Assembly (NCBI GenBank): GCA_030770545.1
Contig: CM061106.1
Coordinates: forward strand, 14,557,001-14,621,000
Reading direction: 5' to 3'
Length of the DNA stretch: 64,000 bases
Source of the DNA: Macropodus opercularis
Lineage: Eukaryota; Chordata; Actinopteri; Anabantiformes; Osphronemidae
The notes below the pieces were generated by a model. The model made no database searches. It saw only the letters and a program-made list of their open reading frames with translations, and had not been told where the DNA came from. Shown one piece after another: positions 23,401-34,724 of this stretch. The translations under genes were made by a program, and so were the position numbers. The stretch's first letter is position 1. Each line of letters opens with the position of its first letter.

Positions 23401-26130
23401 GAGAAGCAGACACTCCGCAGGACACAGGAATAGAAGTGGACCCTCCTCTGGGACACAGGAACAGAAGTGGGCCGCCCTCCAGGACACAGGAAAAGAAGCG
23501 GACCCTCAGCAGGACACGGGAATAGAAGTGGACACTCCTCTGGACTGCAGGAACAGAAGTGGATCCTCCACCTAACCACAAGAACAGAAGTGGACCCTCT
23601 GCAGGACACGGGGATAGAAGCGGACCCTCAGCAGGACACAGAAACAGAAGTGGATCCTCCTCCAGACCGCAGGAACAGAAGCTGACCCTCCGCAGGACAC
23701 AGGAAAAGAAGCGGACCCTCATGAGGTCACAGGAACAGAAGTGGACCCTCCGTAGTACACAGTAATAGAAGCGGATCGTCCACAGGACACAGGAATAGAA
23801 GTGGACCCTCCATTGGGACACAGTAACAGAACCGGACCGCAGGTCACAGGAACAGAAGTGGATCCTCCTCCAGATTGCAGGAACAGAAGTGGACTCTCCA
23901 CCGAACCACAAGAACAGAAGTGGACCCTCTGCAGGACACAAGGATAGAAGTGGACCCTCCTCTAGGACACAGGAACAGAAGTGGATCCTCCTCTGGACCG
24001 CAGGAAAAGATACGGACCCTCAGCAGGACACAGGAACAGAAGTGGATCCTCCACAGGACACAGGAACAGAAGTGGACCCTCCACTGGAACACAGGAACAG
24101 AAGTGGATCCTCCTCTGGACCGCAGGAAAAGATACAGACCCTCAGCAGGACACAGGAACAGAAGTGGATCCTCCACAGGACGCAGGAACAGAAGAGGACC
24201 CTCAGCAGGACACAGAAACAGAAGTGGACCCTCCTCCAGACTGCAGGAACAGAAGTGGATCCTCCACCGAACCACAAGAACAGAAGCGGATGCTCTGAAG
24301 GACACAGGGATAGAAGTGAACCCTCCTCTGGGACACAGGAACAGAAGTGGACCCTCCACCGAACCACAATATCAGAAGCGGACACTCCGCAGGACACAGC
24401 AATAGAAGTGGACCCTCCTCTGGGACACAGGAACAGAAGCGGACCCTCAGCAGGTCACAGAAGCAGAAGTGGATCCTCCTCTGGACCGCAGGAAAAGATA
24501 CGGACCCTCTGCAGGACACAGGAACAGAAGTGGACCCTCCACTGGAACACAGGAATAGAAGTGGATCCTCCTCTGGACCGCAGGAAAAGATACAGACCCT
24601 CAGCAGAACACAGGAACAGAAGTGGATCCTCCACAGGACGCAGGAACAGAAGAGGACCCTCAGCAGGACACAGAAACAGAAGTGGATCCTCCACTGGAAC
24701 ACAGGAATAGAAGTGGATCCTCCTCTGGACCGCAGGAAAAGATACAGACCCTCAGCAGGACACAGAAACAGAAGTGGATCCTCCACCGAACCACAAGAAC
24801 AGAAGCGGATGCTCTGAAGGACACAGGTATAGAAGTGGACCCTTCTCTGGGACACAGGAACAGAAGTGGACCCTCCACCGAACCACAGGAACACAAGCGG
24901 ACCCTCCGCAGGACACAGGAACAGAAGCGGACCCTCATGAAGTCACATGAACAGAAGTGGACCCTCCGTAGTACACAGTAATAGAAGCGGATCGTCCACA
25001 GGACACAGGAATAGAAGTGGACCCTCCACTGGGACACAGTAACAGAACCGGACCGCAGGTCACAGGAACAGAAGTGGATCCTCCTCCGAACCACAAGAAC
25101 AGAAGTGGACGCTCATCAGGTCACAGGAACAGAAGTGGACCCTCCACCGAACCACAAGAACAGAAGCGGACCCTCTGCAGGACACAAGGATAGAAGTGGA
25201 CCCTCCTCTAGGACACAGGAACAGAAGTGGATCCTCCTCTGGACCGCAGGAAAAGATACGGACCCTCAGCAGGACACAGGAACAGAAGTGGATCCTCCAC
25301 AGGACACAGGAACAGAAGTGGACCCTCCACTGGAACACAGGAACAGAAGTGGATCCTCCTCTGGACCGCAGGAAAAGATACGGACCCTCAGCAGGACACA
25401 GGAACAAAAGTGGATCCTCCACAGGACGCAGGAACAGAAGAGGACCCTCAGCAGGACACAGAAACAGAAGTGGACCCTCCTCCAGACTGCAGGAACAGAA
25501 GTGGATCCTCCACCGAACCACAAGAACAGAAGCTGACGCTCTGAAGGACACAGGAACAGAAGTGGACCCTCCACCAAACCTCAAGAACAGAAGCGGACCC
25601 TCTGCAGGACACGGGAATAGAAGTGGATCCTCCGCAGGACACAGGAACAGAAGTGGATCCTCCTCTGGACCGCGGGAAAAGATACGGACCCTCAGCAGGT
25701 CACAGGAACAGAAGTGGACCCTCCACCGAACCACAGGAACAGAAGCGGACCCTCTGCAGGACACGGGGATAGAAGCGGACCCTCAGCAGGAAACAGGAAC
25801 AGAAGTGGACCCTCCGTAGTACACAGTAATAGAAGCGGATCGTCCACGGGACACAGGAATAGAAGTGGACCCTCCACTGGGACACAGTAACAGAACCGGA
25901 CCGCAGGTCACAGGAACAGAAGTGGATCCTCCTCCGAACCACAAGAACAGAAGTGGACGCTCATCAGGTCACAGGAACAGAAGTGGACCCTCCTCCGAAC
26001 CACAAGAACAGAAGTGGACGCTCATCAGGTCACAGGAACAGAAGTGGACCCTCCACCGAACCACAGGAACAGAAGCGGACCCTCAGCAGGACACGGAGAT
26101 AGAAGTGGACCCTCCTCTGGAACGCAGGAA
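20480..26130. repeat. Higher-order block 2 of the minisatellite
   Basis: Second copy of 15,420-20,480, longer by several internal insertions, including one of 153 bp around 22,860-23,050 that is itself a local tandem duplication. Confidence 0.85.
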
Positions 26131-26135
26131 CAAAA

Positions 26136-26620
26136 GTGGATCCTCCTCCGGACCGCAGGAACAGAAGCGGACCGTCCACAGGACACAGGAATAGAAGTGG
26201 ACCCTCGTCTGGGACACAGGAACAGAAGCGGGCCGCCCTCCAGGACATAGGAACAGAACTGGACCGCAGGAAACAGGAACAGAAGTGGACCCTCCACCGA
26301 ACCACAGGAACACAAGCAGACCGTCCACAGGACACAGGAATAGAAGTGGACCCTCGTCTGGGACACAGGAACAGAAGCGGGCCGCCCTCCAGGACATAGG
26401 AACAGAACTGGACCGCAGGAAACAGGAACAGAAGTGGACCCTCCACCGAACCACAGGAACACAAGCAGACCGTCCACAGGACACAGGAATAGAAGTGGAC
26501 CCTCGTCTGGGACACAGGAACAGAAGCGGGCCGCCCTCCAGGACATAGGAACAGAACTGGACCGCAGGAAACAGGAACAGAAGTGGACCCTCCACCGAAC
26601 CACAGGAACAGAAACGGACC
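26136..26620. repeat. 149-bp sub-array inside the minisatellite
   Basis: A five-unit block containing AGAAGCGGGCCGCCCTCCAG and AGCAGACCGTCCACAGG is repeated three times with exact 149-bp spacing (26,136 / 26,285 / 26,434 / 26,583). Confidence 0.85.
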
Positions 26621-27266
26621 CTCTGCAGGACACATTGATAGAAGTGGACCCTCCACCGAACCCCAGGAACACAAGCGGGCCCTCATCAGATCACAGGAAC
26701 AAAAGTGGATCCTCCTCCAGACTGCAGGAATAGAAGCAGACCGTCCACAGGACACAGGAACAGAAGCGGACCCTCCTCCGGACCGCAGTAACAGAAGCGG
26801 ACCGTCCACAGGACACAGGATTGGAAGTGGACTCTGTGACACAGGAACAGAAGTTTATCCTCCTCCAGACCGCAGGAAAAGAAGCGGACCTTCCGCAGGA
26901 CACAGGAATAGAAGCTGACCGTCCATAGGACACAGGACTAGAAGTCGAGGCAGACGACCGCCCACCCTGAGCCTGGTTCTGCCCGAGGTTTCTTCCTTCA
27001 AAGGGAGTTTTTCCTCTCCACTGTCGCCTAGTGCTTGCTCAGGGTGGAAGCACCTCAAAACAAACACCCACAACAGTATTATTCAGAGGATTTATATATT
27101 TAAGGAAATCTCAGAATAGTATTAGAATGAAAGTTTCACTGACTTGCAAAGACACATTTAACGAAGCTGCGTTTTTAATAGTTCCTAATAGATACATTTA
27201 CTTTTTAACTGCAACACGTTTCTTTGTGGAGACATTTATAAGTATTTCTACTCCTGCTTAATCAAC

Positions 27267-27443
27267 ATGATTAAGATGATCACCAGTAACACTCTTGTTC
27301 TTCTAGGGGCAGCGTTGACCAGCACAGTGGGAGACACGTTGAGGGAATCTCCACTGCAGCGTGGAGGCACCAGCGAAGGACTTCATCACTACACATGTGT
27401 AGAGTGCAACAGTGTCTCTGGTGGCAAAGGGAGGGAAACCTAA
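27267..27443 (+). CDS. 58-codon ORF, array unit 1
   Basis: ATG to TAA, 58 codons. The N-terminus MIKMITSNTLVLLGAALTST resembles a short signal peptide or anchor, followed by a segment with YTCVECNSVSGGKGRET and then the stop. The reading frame crosses a candidate 3' splice site (TTCTTCTAG at 27,298-27,306). Immediately after the stop, one frame over, the sequence stays open for 36 codons with cysteines in CNTMRTSCSGEFPASCL. This suggests the parent exon was longer and a one-base change created the stop. I do not recognise the family; a cysteine-rich secreted or Ly6-like domain is a guess. Expression is unknown. Confidence 0.35.
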   Translation: MIKMITSNTLVLLGAALTSTVGDTLRESPLQRGGTSEGLHHYTCVECNSVSGGKGRET

Positions 27444-27989
27444 CGGTGACAACGTAACTCCCTGCAACACCATGAGGACCAGTTGCTCAGGTGAATTCCC
27501 TGCAAGCTGTCTGGCTACTGCACCGAGGACCAAGACGGGACAACTCCTATGAACCAGCGTCAGTGTTGGATCCGACCAAACCAGGTACTGACGCAACCAC
27601 TGAGCACTGACATAGACGAGTTTTTTTTTATGTAGTGTGTGAGAAAACCTCAGCATCACCGGTCGAGGCAGACGACCGCCCACCCTGAGCCTGGTTCTGC
27701 CCGAGGTTTCTTCCTTCAAAGGGAGTTTTTCCTCTCCACTGTCTCCTAGTGCTTGCTCAGGGTGGAAGCACCTCAAAACAAACACCCACAACAGTATTAT
27801 TCAGAGGATTTATATATTTAACAAAATCTCAGAATAGTATTAGAATGAAAGTTTCACTGACTCGCAAAGACACATTTAACGAAGCTGCGTTTTTAATAGT
27901 TCCTAATAGATACATTTACTTTTTAACTGCAACACGTTTCTGTGTGGAGACATTTGTAAATATTTCTATTCCTGTTATGCTTAATCAGC

Positions 27990-28166
27990 ATGATTGAGAT
28001 GATCACCAGTAACACTCTTGTTCTTCTAGGGGCAGCGTTGACCAGCACAGTGGGAGACACGTTGAGGGAATCTCCACTGCAGCGTGGAGTCACCAGCGAA
28101 GGACTTCATCACTACACATGTGTAGAGTGCAACAGTGTCTCTGGTGGCAAAGGGAGGGAAACCTAA
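27990..28166 (+). CDS. 58-codon ORF, array unit 2
   Basis: Same length, start and stop context as unit 1. The third codon is GAG (MIEMITSNT...) and QRGV replaces QRGG. It is intact. Confidence 0.35.
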   Translation: MIEMITSNTLVLLGAALTSTVGDTLRESPLQRGVTSEGLHHYTCVECNSVSGGKGRET

Positions 28167-28700
28167 CGGTGACAACGTAACTCCCTTCAACACCATGAGG
28201 ACCAGTTGCTCAGGTGAATTCCCTGCAAGCTGTCTGGCTACTGCACCGAGGACCAAGACGGGACAACTCCTATGAACCAGCGTCAGTGTTGGATCCGACC
28301 AAACCAGGTACTGACGCAACCACTGACATAGACGAGTTTCTTTTTATGTAGTGTGTGAGAAAACCTCAGCATCACCGGTCGAGGCAGACGACCGCCCACC
28401 CTGAGCCTGGTTCTGCCCGAGGTTTCTTCCTTCAGAGGGAGTTTTTCCTCTCCACTGTCTCCTAGTGCTTGCTCAGGGTGGAAGCGCCTCAAAACAAACA
28501 CCCACAACAGTATTATTCAGAGGATTTATTTATTTAACAAAATCTCACAATAGTATTAGAATGAATGTTTTACTGATTTGCAAAGACACATTTAACGAAG
28601 CTGCATTTTTAATAGTTCCTAATAGATACATTTACTTTTTAACTGCAACACGTTTCTTTGTTGAGACATTTGTAAGTATTTCTATTCCTGCTCAATCAAC

Positions 28701-28877
28701 ATGATTGAGATGATCACCAGTAACACTCTTGTTCTTCTAGGGGCAGCGTTGACCAGCACAGTGGGAGACACGTTGAGGGAATCTCCACTGCAGCGTGGAG
28801 TCACCAGCGAAGGACTTCATCACTACACATGTGTAGACTGCAACAGTGTCTCTGGTGGCAAAGGGAGGGAAACCTAA
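28701..28877 (+). CDS. 58-codon ORF, array unit 3
   Basis: Same 58-codon frame, intact; reads CVDCNSVS where units 1, 2, 4 and 6 read CVECNSVS. Confidence 0.35.
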   Translation: MIEMITSNTLVLLGAALTSTVGDTLRESPLQRGVTSEGLHHYTCVDCNSVSGGKGRET

Positions 28878-29417
28878 CGGTGACAACGTAACTCCCTGCA
28901 ACACCATGAGGACCAGTTGCTCAGGTGAATTCCCTGCAAGCTGTCTGGCTACTGCACCGAGGACCAAGACGGGACAAGTCCTATGAACCAGCGTCAGTGT
29001 TGGATCCGACCAAACCAGGTACTGACGCAACCACTGAGCACTGACATAGACGAGTTTCTTTTTATGTAGTGTGTGAGAAAACCTCAGCATCACCGGTCGA
29101 GGCAGACGACCGCCCACCCTGAGCCTGGTTCTGCCCGAGGTTTCTTCCTTCAAAGGGAGTTTTTCCTCTCCACTGTCTCCTATGCTTGCTCAGAGTGGAA
29201 GCACCTCAAAACAAACACCCACAACAGTATTATTCAGAGGATTTATATATTTAAGGAAATCTCAGAATAGTATTAGAATGAAAGTTTCACTGACTTGCAA
29301 AGACACATTTAACGAAGCTGCGTTTTTAATAGTTCCTAATAGATACATTTACTTTTTAACTGCAACACGTTTCTTGGTGGAGACATTTGTAAGTATTTCT
29401 ATTCCTGCTCAATCAAC

Positions 29418-29594
29418 ATGATTGAGATGATCACCAGTAACACTCTTGTTCTTCTAGGGGCAGCGTTGACCAGCACAGTGGGAGACACGTTGAGGGAATC
29501 TCCACTGCAGCGTGGAGTCACCAGCGAAGGACTTCATCACTACACATGTGTAGAGTGCAACAGTGTCTCTGGTGGCAAAGGGAGGGAAACCTAA
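29418..29594 (+). CDS. 58-codon ORF, array unit 4
   Basis: Same frame, intact. The base after the stop codon differs (TAATGG instead of TAACGG), which does not affect the ORF. Confidence 0.35.
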   Translation: MIEMITSNTLVLLGAALTSTVGDTLRESPLQRGVTSEGLHHYTCVECNSVSGGKGRET

Positions 29595-30127
29595 TGGTGA
29601 CAACGTAACTCCCTGCAACACCATGAGGACCAGTTGCTCAGGTGAATTCCCTGCAAGCTGTCTGGCTACTGCACCGAGGACCAAGACGGGACAACTCCTA
29701 TGAACCAGCGTCAGTGTTGGATCCGACCAAACCAGGTACTGACGCAACCACTGACAGAGACAAGTTTCTTTTTATGTAGTGTGTGAGAAACCTCAGCATC
29801 ACCGGTCGAGGCAGACGACCGCCCACCCTGAGCCTGGTTCTGCCCGAGGTTTCTTCCTTCAAAGGGAGTTTTTCCTCTCCACTGTCGCCTAGTGCTTGCT
29901 CAGGGTGGAAGCACCTCAAAACAAACACCCACAACAGTATTATTCAGAGGATTTATATATTTAACAAAATCTCAGAATAGTATTAGAATGAAAGTTTTAC
30001 TGACTTGCAAAGACACATTTAACGAAGCTGCGTTTTTAATAGTTCCTAATAGATACATTTACTTTTTAACTGCAACACGTTTCTTTGTTGAGACATTTGT
30101 AAGTATTTCTATTCCTGCTCAATCAAC

Positions 30128-30304
30128 ATGATTGAGATGATCACCAGTAACACTCTTGTTCTTCTAGGGGCAGCGTTGACCAGCACAGTGGGAGACACGT
30201 TGAGGGAATCTCCACTGCAGCGTGGAGTCACCAGCGAAGGACTTCATCACTACACATGCGTAGACTGCAACAGTGTCTCTGGTGGCAAAGGGAGGGAAAC
30301 CTAA
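30128..30304 (+). CDS. 58-codon ORF, array unit 5
   Basis: Same frame, intact; reads TCVDC through GTAGAC and has CATGCG in place of CATGTG just before it. Confidence 0.35.
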   Translation: MIEMITSNTLVLLGAALTSTVGDTLRESPLQRGVTSEGLHHYTCVDCNSVSGGKGRET

Positions 30305-30838
30305 CGGTGACAACGTAACTCCCTGCAACACCATGAGGACCAGTTGCTCAGGTGAATTCCCTGCAAGCTGTCTGGCTACTGCACCGAGGACCAAGACGGG
30401 ACAACTCCTATGAACCAGCGTCAGTGTTGGATCCGACCAAACCAGGTACTGACGCAACCACTGACAGAGACAAGTTTCTTTTTATGTAGTGTGTGAGAAA
30501 ACCTCAGCATCACCGGTCGAGGCAGACGACCGCCCACCCTGAGCCTGGTTCTGCCCGAGGTTTCTTCCTTCAAAGGGAGTTTTTCCTCTCCACTGTCTCC
30601 TAGTGCTTGCTCAGGGCGGAAGCACCTCAAAACAAACACCCACAACAGTATTATTCAGAGGATTTATATATTTAAGGAAATCTCAGAATAGTATTAGAAT
30701 GAAAGCTTCACTGACTTGCAAAGACACATTTAACGAAGCTGCGTTTTTAATAGTTCCTAATAGATACATTTACTTTTTAACTGCAACACGTTTCTTTGTG
30801 GAGACATTTGTAAGTATTTCTACTCCTGCTTAATCAAC

Positions 30839-31015
30839 ATGATTGAGATGATCACCAGTAACACTCTTGTTCTTCTAGGGGCAGCGTTGACCAGCACAGT
30901 GGGAGACACGTTGAGGGAATCTCCACTGCAGCGTGGAGTCACCAGCGAAGGACTTCATCACTACACATGTGTAGAGTGCAACAGTGTCTCTGGTGGCAAA
31001 GGGAGGGAAACCTAA
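30839..31015 (+). CDS. 58-codon ORF, array unit 6
   Basis: Same frame, intact, last complete unit before the array breaks off at about 31,390. Confidence 0.35.
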   Translation: MIEMITSNTLVLLGAALTSTVGDTLRESPLQRGVTSEGLHHYTCVECNSVSGGKGRET

Positions 31016-31479
31016 CGGTGACAACGTAACTCCCTGCAACACCATGAGGACCAGTTGCTCAGGTGAATTCCCTGCAAGCTGTCTGGCTACTGCACCGAGG
31101 ACCAAGACGGGACAACTCCTATGAACCAGCGTCAGTGTTGGATCCGACCAAACCAGGTACTGACGCAACCACTGACAGAGACAAGTTTCTTTTTATGTAG
31201 TGTGTGAGAAAACCTCAGCATCACTGGTCGAGGCAGACCACCGCCCACCCTGAGCCTGGTTCTGCCCGAGGTTTCTTCCTTCAAAGGGAGTTTTTCCTCT
31301 CCACTGTCTCCTACTGCTTGCTCAGGGTGGAAGCGCCTCAAAACAAACACCCACAACAGTATTATTCAGAGGTTTTACATAAAATATCTTAATAAAATCT
31401 GACTTAAACTGATTACAGGTTTTATGTTTTTTATTCAATCACTGACGTGTATTAGACTCAAATTTATTAGGGGTTAATA

Positions 31480-32425
31480 CAGGGGTCGGCAACCTTCACC
31501 ACACAAAGGGACCTGTTTTCACTTCTTCCAGACACGCAGCAAAGCGTTTCAGCCACCGGACTCTGTTGTGCAGCAGGAGATCAGAATATGTGCTTTCCAG
31601 CTCGTCCAGTAACGAACGGAACTGACGGTGATTTAAACCTTTTGCCATTATTTTGTTGACAACATTCATTACTTCTGTGCATTCCGGAGGAAATGTTTGT
31701 GCACACAGTGCCTCTTGGTGCAGGATGCAGTGAAAAGTCAGCAGCTTTCTGTCCAGCGACTTCTGCAGTAAAGCTGCAAAACCGTTATGTGCTCCTTTCA
31801 TACTTGGTCCCATCAGTAGCCACTGACACCAGGTGAGTGGTGTTGATTTCTTTGGCTCTTAAACAGTTCAAGACAGCCTCACAGATGTCTTCCCCCCGTG
31901 TTTGGCCTTTTAGTGGTATCAACTCAATCAGTTCTTCCTGTGGCCCAGCAGAGTTTGCATACCGGCAGAACAGTGCTATTTGTTCAATATCACCTTTGTC
32001 TTCAGACTCATCACAGGCAACTGAGTAGGCCATAGCTGAATTGATGTCTTTAATTTGCTGTCTGGTGACGTCTTCTGCCATTTTTATGGTTCTGTCTTTG
32101 CAGAGACGGCATCTCCCTGATTTTTTGCACAATTTCACTCTTGTTTTTAAAGTCCGTCTGAAATCTTAATGAAAGATTCTTTTATATATTCTCCGTCTGT
32201 GAACGGCTTCCCGTGGCCGACTATTTCCCGAGCGGCCACAAAACTAGCAAATGTAGTTGAATTTGCAGACTTCATCCAAATGATTTTTGCTCAGATCAAC
32301 CTTCCGCATCAGTTCTGAAACGGCTTTTTTTCTCTCATCTCCATCTGGATATTTTTGAGCAAAGGCTGCTTGTTTATTCTGGAAATGTCTTGCGACATTT
32401 GATTTTTTGTTGATTTGCTGTAGTA
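31480..32425 (-). mobile_element. hAT-family transposase remnant (GTF2IRD2/ZBED-like)
   Basis: Minus-strand fragments in order: ARHFQNKQAAFAQKYPDGDE, then HGKPFTDGEYIKESFIKISD, then SVACDESEDKGDIEQIALF (the conserved DES-D region) and THLVSVATDGTKYE. After a frameshift near 31,800 come FHCILHQEALCAQTF and LHNRVRWLKRFAACLEEV. This is the order seen in hAT (Charlie-type) transposases and their domesticated relatives. One end carries CAGGGGTCGGCAACCTT (31,480), a typical hAT-Charlie terminal repeat; I could not find the other end. At least two frameshifts or stops make it inactive. Confidence 0.75.
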
Positions 32426-32634
32426 TTTTTGTCTGAGAAGCGTTTCTGAGGTGGAATCAGGCTCATTTTGGAGAAACGCGTGTAGACTCTGTTTAGGACA
32501 GGTTCAGGTGTTAAATCCTCATCTTTACTAACATACAGCAGCTCAGAACCTCAACCTTGATCAAAGCTGTCAGAAAATGTGAACTTTGTAGGAGATAATG
32601 CAGAGCTGAACCTGTTTGCTCACTGTGTTTACAG

Positions 32635-34635
32635 GAGGTGAACCTCTGCAGCGACGGAGGCGTCCTGAGCAGCCTGGAGATGCTGATGGCTCAGGTCATG
32701 TTACCGGCCCTCAGGTCTCAGCAGGTACAAACCACCATCTGCCCTGTGTGACCTCTGTGACCCACTACCTGAGCCATCAGACATGTTAGAAGCAAAAAGA
32801 GAAAACTCACACACAATAAGAAGTCAAACTAATATATACATATAATGAAAATATAAATGAATATTTATGTAGTAGTTAAACCAGTCAAAGTTAAAATGCC
32901 CCCATGATGTGGAAGCTGATAGTTTGGTCCAACTGGCTACTTCCTGTATTTAGTAGCTTTGCTTTCTTGGCCTCTCTCCTGCCGTGGTGCAGGTGGAAGT
33001 GGGGATCAGCTTAAACTTCATTTACATGCAGCAGGTCATCTCATAGTTAGTTCACTGTGTCTGTGTTTTCTGATAAGGAACAAATGCAGTTTCATTAAAT
33101 TGCTTTATCTGCAGTGAGTGAACCTCTGCACCTGCCACACTCTCTCAGAGCACATGTGTGAATTCAGATCATGTGAGTTTGTCAGACTAGTTTGTCTCTG
33201 CTGCATTTGCTTGTGAGCTGATGTGGCTGTTTGTTAGCTCTGCCTGTCCAGACGTGGGGTCCTGCACAGGAGGACGCGTCCAGTCCTTCCTGTCCTCAGT
33301 GAACCAGCTCATCAGTCATCTGAACTCAGAGCCAGAGCCAACATGGACAGAAAGTTGCAGCTGCAGCAGGTGGACCTCCCTGATGTCATCAGTCAGCTGA
33401 GCTACACCTCTGCACGTAGAACGGACAACCACACTGTCCCAGGATCAGTTGCTGCAGCATTTAGTTTAAGTCTAGTTGCATGTTGGAGAACCCTGTCTGT
33501 GTTTGGTTTACATCTTGAGATGGACTCAGGCTTACGCTTACAGCCTTGTCAGTGGATGATCCCACTCTGACCATCCATAGCTGGTGAATTCCTTTTTGCT
33601 GTGATCTCAGCTAATCACAGCGAGCTGGTGGAGCATCTGGTGTCAGTGCAGACCAATCAGATCAAGCATGTGCTGATGGAGAGCGAGCAGATGAGGGAGA
33701 AGGCCGATAATGTTGGACCATCAGTGGAGTTGGAGCAGTGGAAGTGATGCATGATCACCTTTCAGCAGGTAGACCCTCGCCCTCGTGGCGTCTGTTGTTC
33801 TGGAAATGAAACCCTAAAGCTGTTCTTGACCTTTTTCAGGAGACAGTGAAGCGTCCTGATGTGAAATGGACTCTGCTCTGGCAGGTCCAGAGTCCAGCAA
33901 ACTGGAGAGAACTGGTCAGGTTCTGAATCCACTCCAAATTTAAGTTAAGGTGAAAGAATTTACTTTCACACCACTTACATGTTACATGTCTCCACCAACT
34001 GGCTGCTGGATCGTTTCAGGACAGAGACGTCACTGTTGTAAGTATCTCTACACACTGGACAAGTTTGTCAGACCGCTGGAGAAATACACTCACTAAAATA
34101 CACAGTTTTAAATTGTCTCTGGACTCAAACCAGTGACAGTCAGACAAACCTGTTGCTTCTAATCTAACAGAACAGTCAGAATCCACCGTGAGTCCTTGGA
34201 GCTGGTTTGAGGTGGACGGAGGCTGTTGGTGACTCTCTGACCTTCCCTCCTCTGTGACAGACCAGCATGATGGAGCACGTTCCCGCCCTGATGAGCAGCA
34301 TCAGGATGATCCACACCGTCTCTCAGTACTACAACACCTCAGACAGGATGACCTCGCTGCTGCTCAAGGTCACCAACCAGATGATCAGCACCTGCAGGAC
34401 CTACCTGTAGCAGGGCGTGGCCTGGATCTGGGACCACAGCAGGTACAGAGAACTCAGATGTGTCTAGACTGAGTGAAGCAGAGGAGACAGAAGAATAGAA
34501 TAGAACAGAATGAGGCCTTTTAACTGACAGCGTGTCTTTAAGGCCAGTGCTGCTGTCGTCTGATCGTGGACCAGAGGAGCTTCCAGACGGTCAGAGACGA
34601 GCTGAGAGATCCCTGAAGACACAGCTTGACTTCAG
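32635..34635 (+). pseudogene. Axonemal dynein heavy chain tail exons, decayed
   Basis: Six plus-strand exons match the N-terminal tail (DHC_N1) of an axonemal dynein heavy chain, a motor of cilia and flagella. 32,635-32,724 is open (VLSSLEMLMAQVMLPAL). 33,252 to about 33,403 has GGRVQSFLSSVNQLISHL and RKLQLQQVDLPDVISQLS in different frames. 33,611-33,778 has KHVLMESEQMREKADNVGP then a TGA after LEQWK. 33,840-33,914 has VKRPDVKWTLLW. 34,261-34,442 has SSIRMIHTVSQYYNTSDRMT and VTNQMISTCRTYL, then an in-frame TAG. 34,543-34,635 has QRSFQTVRDELRD then TGA. Splice sites are mostly intact. The rest of the ~4,000-residue protein is absent. The closest paralogue (DNAH5/8/10-type) is inferred. Confidence 0.75.
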
Positions 34636-34724
34636 GTGGACACTGAGCACCAGCTCCTGGAAATCAGCTTCGTCCTCCCTGTCTTCAGTGAGAACTACAT
34701 CTTCAGTCATCCAGGTGAAGCTGC

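Larger units (their letters stand above)
14330..26943. repeat. 12.6-kb minisatellite of 30-31 bp units
   Basis: More than 400 consecutive units built around AGGAACAGAAGTGGACCCTC, with a few alternating spacer types (ACACAGG, CCGCAGG, AACCACAAG, GTCACAGG). Purines are strongly concentrated on the plus strand. Most frames on both strands stay open for 60-400 codons because the unit has few stop triplets; these frames switch with each 31-mer and share no conserved start, so I do not call them genes. Confidence 0.95.
26944..31390 (+). repeat. Tandem array of six ~709-718 bp units plus a truncated seventh
   Basis: Units start at GTCGAGGCAGAC: 26,944, 27,662, 28,378, 29,096, 29,805, 30,516, and a truncated one at 31,227. 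Each begins with a widespread fish dispersed-repeat motif (AGGTTTCTTCCTTCAAAGGG, then TTTTTCCTCTCCACTGTC). It continues through an AT-rich intron-like stretch and then a 278-nt segment bounded by TTGTTCTTCTAG| and CCAAACCAG|GTACTG (27,307-27,584 in unit 1). A 7-bp duplication (CACTGAGCACTGAC) marks units 1 and 3 only; units 4-6 share a CAGAGACAAG variant, so amplification was stepwise. Confidence 0.9.

Noticed and set aside
22275..23525. 416-codon open frame inside the minisatellite
   Set aside because: It is one of dozens of frames open on both strands because the 30-31 bp unit lacks stops. There is no start context, splice structure or family resemblance, and it switches register with 31-mers.
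14330..26943. CRISPR-like array (regular ~30-bp repeats)
   Set aside because: The repeats are directly adjacent with no unique spacers, and the genomic context is a vertebrate with introns and retroelements.
26855..30645. Minus-strand frames of 72-162 codons repeated in the 716-bp array (LGDSGEEKLPLKEETSGRT...)
   Set aside because: They read antisense through a widespread fish dispersed repeat and the plus-strand ORF. Lengths differ between units, unlike the constant 58-codon plus-strand frame.
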